A stretch of 64,000 nucleotides of DNA from Candidatus Liberimonas magnetica (lineage in GTDB: Bacteria; Elusimicrobiota; Endomicrobiia; Endomicrobiales; JAFGIL01). The position numbers and the translations under genes were made by a program. Each line of letters starts with the position of its first letter. Within the stretch, counting starts at the first letter, position 1. The stretch is taken from NCBI GenBank assembly GCA_020523885.1, contig JAJAPY010000010.1:1-64000 (forward strand). Direction: 5' to 3'. Below the pieces are notes generated by a model that saw only the letters and a list, made by a program, of their open reading frames with translations, was not told where the DNA came from and did no database searches. Shown piece after piece: positions 30,101 through 37,535 of this stretch.

Positions 30101-32727
30101 TAAGGCTGCAGGAAACCAGGCTGCTGCAGGTTCAGGAAAAAATAAAGAATGATGAAAAAACATTTGAAGCGGAAAGAAAAGGCCTGGACGAAAAGCTTTC
30201 GGCAGAAATAGAGCCCCTGCTGGAGAAGTACAAATATCTTAAAAACCAGCTGACTGTGGAACAACAAAGCGCTGAAATCGACCTGGCCGCGCTTGAAAAG
30301 AAAATCACCGGTTTAAAGAAGAAACAAGATGAGCTTGAAGCGGATTACGCCGTAATGCACGCCGCTTGGAATGAAAAGGTAGATAAAGCCAAACAGGATT
30401 ATGAAAAAGAAATAAGCAATTTAAAACTGGAGCAGGCCAGGATTGAAGCAGAACATAAGGATATGCTGGAAAGCCAGGAAAATGATTTTAAAGCCATAGA
30501 AAAATACAGCCTGGAACAGCTGGAGCAGTTTAAAAAGCAGAAAGAAGATGAAATAAACAGGTCAAGGAACCAGGTAAGCAAATTGCAGGATGATATGCGG
30601 GGCCTGGAATTAGAAATAAGCAGTATCCAGAACAGCCACCCGCAGATCCTTAAAACAAAAAGCGATGAAATTTCAAACCTGGAAAAACAGATAAGCGACA
30701 GGTCGGTGTTTTACGCCCGGGAGCAGGAAAAAGCCGAAAAAGATATTGAAAATTATCAAAAGAGGTCTGAGGAAAGGATTTTAAAGCTAAGGGAAGGAAT
30801 AGAAAGCCTAAAAGCCAAATTTAAAATCGAGCAGGATGACCTTAATAAGAAATATATGGAGTTAAGGCAGGAGCTTGAGAAGAAGAACAAGGATAAGAAA
30901 GAAGAGCTTATTAGTGAAGAAAAAATATATTTTGAACAAAAAGTAAACCTGGAAAAACAGAAAAACGAACTCCTTGAAAGCCTGAAAAACACGAAAACAA
31001 TATCTCAGGAACAGCTCAGGCAGAAAGAGAAAGAGATCCTGGCTTTGCAGTCGGAGTTGTCCCAGAAGGAGAAAGCCTGGGAGCAGAGCTGGCAGATAAA
31101 AGAAAAAGAGTTTTCAGCCGAAAAGGCAGGTATTAGCGATGAGATAGAAAACCTGGCAAAAAGGTCAAAAGAAGAGGAAGAGATCTACGGAAAAAGGCTG
31201 CAGGAAAAAGAAGCCGAGATAGAGCAGTTAAGGACACAATACGACATAAGACTGAAAAAACTGGAAGATGAAATATCGCATAAGAAAGTGGCCTGGGAAC
31301 AGACGAACACGGGGCTCTCATCGCAGGTTATGGGCCTGACCGAACAGCTCGCCAGCATGCAAAAGAACTATGAAGAAGCCATAACTTTAAAAGAAAAAGA
31401 TTTGTCGGTTTTAAAATCAAACCTGGAGTTCTGGGAACTTAGGTCAAAAACTAATGAAGAAAAACGCCTGGCTGCCTGGGAAGACGAAAAACTCTCCCTT
31501 GAGAACAGGATAAAAGAAAGCAGCCTTAAATTAAGCAGCTTTGAGAAAGAATATAATGCCCTTATCGAAGAAAAATCCAAAATAGCAACAAGAATAAACG
31601 AAGAAGCCAGAATAACCGAGCAGGATAAATTAAACCAGTGGAAACAGTTTGAAGCCGGATTAACTGCCCAGCATGATCATTTGTTAAAGGAAGTTGAGGC
31701 CTGGCAGGAGCGCATAAAGAAGGAAACTATTGTTTCTGACGACAAGATAAAAGCCTTGGAAAGAGAAGTAGATAAAATGAAGTTAGAAGCTTCTTTAAAA
31801 GACACTATGATACAGTCAGACCAGCAGAAAATGGAGCGCGAGCATAGAAAGGTGCAGCAGAAATTGAAAGAAGAGCTCATGGCTTTGGAACACAGGATGG
31901 CAGAAGAAAAAGAAGACTGGCTGTCCAAGCTGCGTTTAAAAGAAGAAGAAATTGAAACTTTAAAAGTCCGGTTGACGATGCGCGAAGAAAGAAGGCAGAA
32001 CGAAATCAATAAAAGAGAGGAAGAAGTCAAAAGAATTATTAAAGAGCTTGAATACAGCTTGACTGCGATACAGGACGATTATAATAAAAAAATACCAGAG
32101 AAAAAAGACAGGATAGACACCCTGCAGGAACAGCTGAACTCGATATTAAAAGAAATTGAAACCAAAGAAAAACAATGGAAAGAAAAACAGGAAAACAGGA
32201 ATAGGGCCTTAAACGAAGGTTATGCCGGTTTAATGAAAGATATAGGAAAACTTGAAAGCGAGCTGGAACAGGAAAGTAAAAAGATGAACGAATTAATAAT
32301 GGCTAAGGAAAAACAGATAGAGAACCTGGCTGTTCAAATGACCGCTAAAGAAAACGACCTGGTCGTGGAACGCTCCTTTACACAGGAAATAATTACTGAG
32401 TTAAAATTTAAATCGGAAGAATTTAAGAGGGTATTCAAAAAACATACCAGCAGTCAGAGCATCAACAAAGCAGATGAAATAGGTAAATTATTTGAAGCCT
32501 GCATAGAATACTTTAACAGCGAGAAATATGCGGAAGCAAAAGATAACCTGGAAAATATAATAAAGGCAGAGCCGGATTTTTCAGGAGCCTATAAATATCT
32601 GGCCTTATGCTATTGGAACCTCGGGCAGAAGGAAGAAGCTCTAAATACGGCTCAAAAAGCCCTTTTGCTTGAACCGGAAAACGAAGAACTGACGAACTGG
32701 ATAAAATCCATAAAAAATAGAAATTAA
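27163..32727 (+). CDS. Giant cytoplasmic coiled-coil protein with C-terminal TPRs
   Basis: 1854 residues, no signal peptide and no TM segment. Almost the whole length (about 40-1765) is Lys/Glu-rich coiled coil with recurring phrases such as 'LKxKEEEIxxLKxxL' and 'W..KLKxKEEE'. The last 75 residues are TPRs ('YAEAKDNLENIIKAEPDF', 'KEEALNTAQKALLLEPENE') that resemble the TPR tail of the FliF-FliG fusion just upstream. The ribosome site GGAGAGGA precedes the ATG. A continuous coiled coil of this size could reach roughly a quarter of a micrometre. I infer a filament or long tether that docks near the membrane through its TPRs. Related families include SMC-like and AglZ-like coiled coils, but no head domain was recognised. 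Confidence 0.85.
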   Translation: MDFRKKDVQNKNNELKTDAEKAGKLPDSAPFNEEQFTSLYQKAQDQIKIIEQKIANERELWYQRIKQKEEDQVSLKSQLDMLVYKVEQERKKREGDLNILHQHIQKDLAELEKSISEEVKTWTEKINQKDKELEEIKHQSVFLETQKKLEAEKNIRDLQSSLESTKQKYKAIERQLIEEKNLWIDKVKSKEEEIINLKTQISLKEIQIKSEDEKAKAKKRDLQLTWQGQTKEMEEKLEKLRKEWTDTYKNKEEELFTLKIALEEHLTAIALEAEKQEKEISSMNNRISDRIVVIEKSIEEEKSRWQELLKAREEEFKGLKAELVLKESQEKAEREQRFKELKEEESQAGRKLKDIGQRIEQEKENWKVKIFQKDEELKILKIQSEIKLKELQDEWLDKESKTKEEKEALIERLKELENKLNTERAAWENELKGKDLEINQYTEQWALKKNNIINNERQNIEDLKNKKVVLENELLSLEESFNKEKLHWEELLKNKEKEVENYKNDVVSKESKIKRDLADFEYKFSLELEPFTLKTKNFEADISAASEEFQKQIALKETQKVMLQNSYFRQEEKLKKQLDAHSSRVSSQEGALRNKIAGVRSLIQAQSQNATEKLEKLKAQEAALKKQVETIEERIANERARISREYKTRREEMESNIKRLEIERRDVKKNMELKLSNKIKELENEEIRVKEFENKAKNEVLQKENELKLIIAKGDEELAGLRANLENAKKEYNQRIKEKEDEINKLFESVKTNETRINGEKNKLEQDLNHETQALLLKRKELEGALLKEKKAYEKEVAAIDSKIASLRQSQELKTKDYEAMQVLWHEKIAQTKSEYNKKIDEMHLNRDDANNISREMIDRLEKEEIELQQNLIESKSKYISETNNLKEKYVLKKTELNGLVEKLNLELEELRKTVNKDLSLKNNKLEEEENKLGSIVSKTNKDLSLWEKELNQINETKDKEISVLKANIEKSKEEYTGKIRLQETRLLQVQEKIKNDEKTFEAERKGLDEKLSAEIEPLLEKYKYLKNQLTVEQQSAEIDLAALEKKITGLKKKQDELEADYAVMHAAWNEKVDKAKQDYEKEISNLKLEQARIEAEHKDMLESQENDFKAIEKYSLEQLEQFKKQKEDEINRSRNQVSKLQDDMRGLELEISSIQNSHPQILKTKSDEISNLEKQISDRSVFYAREQEKAEKDIENYQKRSEERILKLREGIESLKAKFKIEQDDLNKKYMELRQELEKKNKDKKEELISEEKIYFEQKVNLEKQKNELLESLKNTKTISQEQLRQKEKEILALQSELSQKEKAWEQSWQIKEKEFSAEKAGISDEIENLAKRSKEEEEIYGKRLQEKEAEIEQLRTQYDIRLKKLEDEISHKKVAWEQTNTGLSSQVMGLTEQLASMQKNYEEAITLKEKDLSVLKSNLEFWELRSKTNEEKRLAAWEDEKLSLENRIKESSLKLSSFEKEYNALIEEKSKIATRINEEARITEQDKLNQWKQFEAGLTAQHDHLLKEVEAWQERIKKETIVSDDKIKALEREVDKMKLEASLKDTMIQSDQQKMEREHRKVQQKLKEELMALEHRMAEEKEDWLSKLRLKEEEIETLKVRLTMREERRQNEINKREEEVKRIIKELEYSLTAIQDDYNKKIPEKKDRIDTLQEQLNSILKEIETKEKQWKEKQENRNRALNEGYAGLMKDIGKLESELEQESKKMNELIMAKEKQIENLAVQMTAKENDLVVERSFTQEIITELKFKSEEFKRVFKKHTSSQSINKADEIGKLFEACIEYFNSEKYAEAKDNLENIIKAEPDFSGAYKYLALCYWNLGQKEEALNTAQKALLLEPENEELTNWIKSIKNRN

Positions 32728-32750
32728 TTAATTCTCTTGGAGGAATAATC

Positions 32751-35700
32751 ATGGCCGAAGACAAAAATCAAATAAACAAACCACCGTTTACTCCGCCGCT
32801 TTTGCCCGGAAAACAGCCGCCGAAACCGATCGTGGATGTAAACAAACAGGAACGCCCGGCTGCAGTTCCAAAGTCGCCGCCTTTTCAAAAACCGGCTTTA
32901 CCGGGCTCAAAACCCGCCCTTCCAAAAAAGAACGAAGCGCCTAAAGCCGACATTCCTCAGGGCTCCAGCAGGCAGGCCATAAACGAAGTGGAAGAAGTCC
33001 GCAGGCAGCTGGAATCCCAGATGTCGGAACTAAGGAACCAGCTGCAGGAAGAAAGAGAAAAACTCCTTATACAGACGGTTAAGGCAAAAGAAGAAGAGGC
33101 CCTTGCTTCTAAAGTAGAAGAATCCCTAAAAGATATACAAGACCGCCTTCGCAGGGAAAAAAGGGAGCAGGAGCTCCAGGAATCGCTTTTAAAAACCGAA
33201 GGCCACACCAAAGAACTGGAACAGCGCCTCGCTCAGGAACGCCAGACCTGGGTCGAAACTTTAAGAACACAGCTTTCCCAGAGAGAAGGCAACGAAAGAG
33301 AAATCGAGCATCAGTTCGAATTAAGGATGAAAGAACTGGAAAGAAGGTGGCATGAAGAAAAACTGAACTGGGCGCAGACTTTAAAGAATAAAGAACAGGA
33401 AATAGGGCAGTTAAAAAAAGATATGGAAACCTCTCTTAAATCCGAGCAGGATAACTATGACAAAAAGATAACTTATCTTGAGAATGAAAGGGAATCCCTT
33501 AAGAGAGAACTCGGTGATATAACGGATATACGCCAGGAGGAAAAAAATAACCTTATTCAAAAACTGGAAGCCAGGGATAAGGAGTTTTTATCTATAAAGG
33601 CCCAGCAGGCGATGCTTGTTTCACAGGTGCGCCAGACTAAAGAAAAAAATGACCAGTTCATGCAGGTCCTGGAGAAAATGCGCGCCGAGAAGAATACGTT
33701 ATTATCCCAGGTAGAAGTAAAAGACAAAGAATCCTTTTTAATGAAAACCCAGTTTGCCTTATACCAAACAAGAGCGAAATCCGAACAGGAAAAACTGCTG
33801 AAAGAAATGCTAATGTTCAAGGAACACGCAGAGAAGAATATACAGCAAAATCAATCAAATATAAAGGCAAAAGAAGAAGAAGTTAATTTGTTAAAAAAGA
33901 CTTTTGAAAAAAGGGAGATGGAACTAAAGTTTGAAATAGATAAGAAAACCGTTGAAATAGGGTCCATTGTAAAGCAATATGAAGAAAGGATGAGGAACCG
34001 CGAAAACGAACTTAAAAGCTATTGGGAAAGGAAAGAATCCGATAACCTTTCTTCGTTAAGGCAAATGGAAGAAAGGCTGAAGAATAGCGAGCAGAGTTTT
34101 ATAAATACCCTGGATAAAAAAGACGCCCAGCTTAAAGACGAACAAGCCAAATGGGCTGAGAAGCTGCAGGCGAAAGATGCGGATAACGCAAGGCAGATAG
34201 AAAAGAAAGAAGAAGAGTTAAAAAAGGAACGTACCGTCTGGGCCGAGAAACTGCAGGCGAAAGAAGATGACAACGCAAGGCAGGCGGAAAAGAAAGAAGA
34301 AGAGCTGAAAAAGGAACGTACCGTCTGGGCTGAGAAACTGCAGGCGAAAGAAGAGGACAACGCAAGGCAGGTGGAAAAGAAAGAAGAAGAGTTAAAAAAA
34401 GAACGTACCGTCTGGGCAGAGACATTGCAGGCAAAAGATGAGGATATAGCAGGGCATATAGTAAAAGAGAACAGCTTGGAAGTGGTTATCGCAAAAAACA
34501 GCGAATGTATCCAGGAACTGCAGAATAAGGCGCATAGTTACACAGATGAGATCTCAAGAGCAAAGGAACTTCTTTCAATCCAGGAAAAAGAATTCATGGA
34601 TTTAATGGCTCAAAAAGAATCAGAATTTAAAAATGAAAAGCTTTATTTAACGGAAGCTTTAAAGGACAGCGAGAAAAAGTCCGCGGAATATGTAAAAAAG
34701 GAGAACGAATCCAATATAACTGCCATAAAGAACCAGAACAAAATAGCAGAATTGGAAAGCAGGATAAATGAGCTGAAAAACGAGAAAAGCTTTTTAAATG
34801 AAGTGATTAAGGAAAATGAAAGAAAGACCGAAGAATTCGTTAAAAGAGAGAACGACCTGAATATTGCAGCTGCAAAGAACGCTGAGAGGGTAACGGAACT
34901 TGAAAGCAGGATAAATGAACTTAAGTCGGAAATTGACAATAAGAACCATGTTGCCGAAATAAAAGAAAATGAGTTCAAAAACGAGAAACTATATTTAGTC
35001 GAAGCTATCAAGGAAAATGAAAGAAAAGCTGCAGAATTTGTTAAAAGGGAGAATGCCTTAACTATAGAGGCTGCAAAAAGCCTTAACAGGGCGGCTGAAC
35101 TTGAAAACAGGATGAATGAACTTAAGTCGGAGATCGAAAATAAAAACCGTACCAGGGCAATAAAGGACAATGAGTTCCAGGCAGAGAAAAACAATTGGCT
35201 TCTAAATATGAAAGAAAAAGAAGCCAGGATAGAAGAACTTCTGGGCGAAAAGAATGATATATTCCAGATGAAAGAAGAACAGATGAAAGCTGTCAGGCAA
35301 AAGTTCCAAGAGGAACAGAAAACTTCGGATGCCGTAAAAAAGGATATGGAATCTGAATTGAAACTCCTGGAAAAAGAATTAGAGCATAAGCAGAAAGAAA
35401 TGGATAAGGTCAGGGAAGAATCACAGTTCAAAGAGAAGATCTTTGACATTGAAAAACAGCAAAAAGAAGCCCTTCATAAGCAGGAAATCGCAATGTTCCA
35501 GGAAAAGATATTCGGGCTTGAAAGAAACATGAACATGCATGATGATGAGCTGCTACAGCTCCGGGAATCGGTAAAACAAAAAGAAGAAAACCTTTTGAAA
35601 ATTAAGGAAGAAGCCCGTGCAAGGATAGAAGAATTATATGACGCTAATAAACGCCTTATGGATGAAAATGATAAAATCCTGAAACTGAAAGAAAGGAAGA

Positions 35701-36386
35701 TAAAAGAATTAGATGAAGCTAACCAGAGCCTTAGGGAAGAAAACGAAGATATTTTAAAATTAAAAGATGAGGTTCAAAAAAATCTTGCAGGTGAGATCGA
35801 AAAATTGAAAGCCTCTATGAAAGACGAAATAGAGATGATAGAAAATGACCTGAAAGACGAGAGAAATACCCTGGAAAATAAGCTGGCACAGAAAGAAAAC
35901 GAGGTCCTTGCTTTAAAAAGGCAGTATGAAAGCCTGCAGAACAAGCCGCCTTCAGAGAATCCCCTAAAGGGAGACATACTGGCAAAGCTCGAAGAGCAGA
36001 CCGAATATAAAATCCGTGAAGGGAACGAGAAATGGATCCTGGAAAGGGACCAATTGGTCAGGGAGCTTAATAACTCAAGGATCGAAGAAGGGGCCTTAAG
36101 GAAGCGTATTGAAGAATTAAACGGAAAGTATTCGGAACTTGAGCTTGCAATGCAGAAAAAGAACGAAGATGTAGAGAAGATTATAAAAAAAATAAATATT
36201 ATTGAAACCGACAGCTCTAGACCTGAAAAAAACAGCGATACCATCAGCGTTGCCGCCATCAAACAGCTAATAGATGAATATAAGGAAAAAGGCCTGTCTG
36301 AAAATGAAACCAAATCCATATTGATGAAAATATGGGAAAGTTTAAATGAACCCGTAATTGAAATAAAAATAAAGGATAAAAACTAA
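32751..36386 (+). CDS. Large cytoplasmic coiled-coil protein with Pro-rich N-terminus
   Basis: 1211 residues. The first 65 are Pro/Lys-rich ('PPFTPPLLPGKQPPKP') and probably disordered. The rest is coiled coil to about 1150, then a short helical tail. There is a recent internal repeat of 29 residues in 3.5 copies (from 34158) and a longer unit of about 67 residues (34620-35215). No TM or enzyme motif was seen. A good ribosome site (GGAGG) precedes the ATG, 23 bases after the previous stop, so the two coiled-coil genes are surely co-transcribed. The Pro-rich head could bind a partner. Confidence 0.82.
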   Translation: MAEDKNQINKPPFTPPLLPGKQPPKPIVDVNKQERPAAVPKSPPFQKPALPGSKPALPKKNEAPKADIPQGSSRQAINEVEEVRRQLESQMSELRNQLQEEREKLLIQTVKAKEEEALASKVEESLKDIQDRLRREKREQELQESLLKTEGHTKELEQRLAQERQTWVETLRTQLSQREGNEREIEHQFELRMKELERRWHEEKLNWAQTLKNKEQEIGQLKKDMETSLKSEQDNYDKKITYLENERESLKRELGDITDIRQEEKNNLIQKLEARDKEFLSIKAQQAMLVSQVRQTKEKNDQFMQVLEKMRAEKNTLLSQVEVKDKESFLMKTQFALYQTRAKSEQEKLLKEMLMFKEHAEKNIQQNQSNIKAKEEEVNLLKKTFEKREMELKFEIDKKTVEIGSIVKQYEERMRNRENELKSYWERKESDNLSSLRQMEERLKNSEQSFINTLDKKDAQLKDEQAKWAEKLQAKDADNARQIEKKEEELKKERTVWAEKLQAKEDDNARQAEKKEEELKKERTVWAEKLQAKEEDNARQVEKKEEELKKERTVWAETLQAKDEDIAGHIVKENSLEVVIAKNSECIQELQNKAHSYTDEISRAKELLSIQEKEFMDLMAQKESEFKNEKLYLTEALKDSEKKSAEYVKKENESNITAIKNQNKIAELESRINELKNEKSFLNEVIKENERKTEEFVKRENDLNIAAAKNAERVTELESRINELKSEIDNKNHVAEIKENEFKNEKLYLVEAIKENERKAAEFVKRENALTIEAAKSLNRAAELENRMNELKSEIENKNRTRAIKDNEFQAEKNNWLLNMKEKEARIEELLGEKNDIFQMKEEQMKAVRQKFQEEQKTSDAVKKDMESELKLLEKELEHKQKEMDKVREESQFKEKIFDIEKQQKEALHKQEIAMFQEKIFGLERNMNMHDDELLQLRESVKQKEENLLKIKEEARARIEELYDANKRLMDENDKILKLKERKIKELDEANQSLREENEDILKLKDEVQKNLAGEIEKLKASMKDEIEMIENDLKDERNTLENKLAQKENEVLALKRQYESLQNKPPSENPLKGDILAKLEEQTEYKIREGNEKWILERDQLVRELNNSRIEEGALRKRIEELNGKYSELELAMQKKNEDVEKIIKKINIIETDSSRPEKNSDTISVAAIKQLIDEYKEKGLSENETKSILMKIWESLNEPVIEIKIKDKN
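34158..34440 (+). repeat. 87-bp tandem repeat coding a 29-residue coiled-coil unit
   Basis: GAGAA[A/G]CTGCAGGCGAAAGA recurs at 34158, 34245, 34332 and, diverged, at 34419, exactly 87 bp apart. The unit encodes 'EKLQAKEDDNARQAEKKEEE' plus 'LKKERTVWA'. Near-identity at DNA level marks recent expansion. Confidence 0.9.
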
Positions 36387-36413
36387 GTTTAGTTCAAAAA
36401 AGGGGAAATTAAA

Positions 36414-37271
36414 ATGTATGATAAATTCATTAAACTAAAGGACAGGCTGGAAATAGAACTGACTGCTCTGGAAAACCATTTTACGCGAAACATCGTCAAA
36501 AGGTCTATATCTGGCCCGTATCGAACTGTCATTGCGACAGGCTCAAGCTCAGGGCTGAGCGGAAATGCTAATGTCGGCAGGACAGCTTTCATGCCCAGTC
36601 CGGCTCAAGAGCCCTGCATGAGTATGGACAAAGAGCCTGCAGCGGAAGTTATTCAAAATAAAAAAGATGCTTTTAACGTTATAGTCCACCAGCGCCTTGA
36701 ACTGGAAGCCAGGCAAGAAAAAGAAAAGCTCGAAATTCTGGCCAGAAGCCAATCCATAGAATTAGATTCACTCAAGGCAAAACTCAAAGACTATGAAAGC
36801 CAAATAGAAATTCAGAAAGAAAAGATCCAAAATAAAGAAGAGAACCTTACTGTTTTCATTGCGAACGTGTCCAGAAAGGTCACAAAGCTGGAAAAAGATA
36901 AATATATGCTTGAAAGCATGTATAACGAACAAAATAAGAACAATACGGTTTTATCAGATGAAAACCGGTTTTTCAGGTCGGAAATTGAAAAATATCAAAA
37001 AAAGGAAAAAGAATACTGCGAAAAAAATGAAACTGTAAAAAACAAACTAAATGAAAACGACAAGGAAATCACCTTGTTGTTTTCAAGAGTAAAGAATTTG
37101 GAAAATGAGCGGATAAAGTTGATAGACGAGATACGGAAAATCAATCTGGAAAATGTGATAAAACAACAGTTCAAAGTGCACGAAAATAAAAAATCCGTGT
37201 TTGCAAAACTCTATAATTGGTTAGCCAGCCCGTTAATAAATTTAAATACGGGCAAAAATGGAATCCGCTAG
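36414..37271 (+). CDS. Coiled-coil protein with Gly/Ser-rich insert
   Basis: 285 residues, third in the coiled-coil series, with AGGGGAA upstream of the ATG and 27 bases after the previous stop. An N-terminal helix is followed by a non-helical segment (about 33-70, Ser/Gly/Pro-rich), then coiled coil (about 80-250) and an amphipathic end, 'KLYNWLASPLINLNTG'. The insert DNA includes TGTCATTGCGA (36527-36537), the core word of the palindromic element just downstream, and a GCTCAG/CTGAGC hairpin. It may therefore derive from a repeat. The stop codon is supplied by the end of that downstream element (CTAG). Function unknown. Confidence 0.75.
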   Translation: MYDKFIKLKDRLEIELTALENHFTRNIVKRSISGPYRTVIATGSSSGLSGNANVGRTAFMPSPAQEPCMSMDKEPAAEVIQNKKDAFNVIVHQRLELEARQEKEKLEILARSQSIELDSLKAKLKDYESQIEIQKEKIQNKEENLTVFIANVSRKVTKLEKDKYMLESMYNEQNKNNTVLSDENRFFRSEIEKYQKKEKEYCEKNETVKNKLNENDKEITLLFSRVKNLENERIKLIDEIRKINLENVIKQQFKVHENKKSVFAKLYNWLASPLINLNTGKNGIR

Positions 37272-37435
37272 TGTGCTGGCACTGACAGATCTTTACATTT
37301 GATTGTCATTGCGAGGAACAAAGTGACGAAGCAAGCTCAGTTTTAACATCAAGATTGCCGCGCTCCCTTCGGTCGCTCGCAATGACAAACCTATGAATGT
37401 TCAAACGTAAAGCTATTTATGACGCAAGACACTAG
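37268..37435. mobile_element. Nested inverted-repeat (MITE/REP-like) element
   Basis: Three nested complementary pairs: CTAGTGT/ACACTAG (37268-37274, 37429-37435), CTTTACATTTGA with TTCAAACGTAAAG (37400-37412), and TTGTCATTGCGAG/CTCGCAATGACAA (37303-37315, 37376-37388). The inner word matches a palindrome that I recall from many bacteria. No ORF inside. Its left end provides the TAG stop of the preceding gene. The rest of the gap (37436-37535) holds a weak hairpin GGTGTT/AACACC just before the next start and nothing else I can name. Confidence 0.75.
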
Positions 37436-37535
37436 GTAGGAACTGCCCCGCTGCCACTCCCGGATTTATTTAATTGAGCCTCTCCATCGCAGTTTTGGCA
37501 AATAGGGTGTTTTGTGCGGCGGGTTTAACACCATA

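Noticed and set aside
27411-36319. Long Phe/Ser-rich ORFs on the minus strand
   Set aside because: They are the complement of Lys/Glu-rich coiled-coil codons, lack ribosome sites and overlap real genes fully.
37500-37535. Riboswitch before the fibronectin-like gene
   Set aside because: Only a 6-bp hairpin (GGTGTT/AACACC) is seen; no known aptamer core could be matched.
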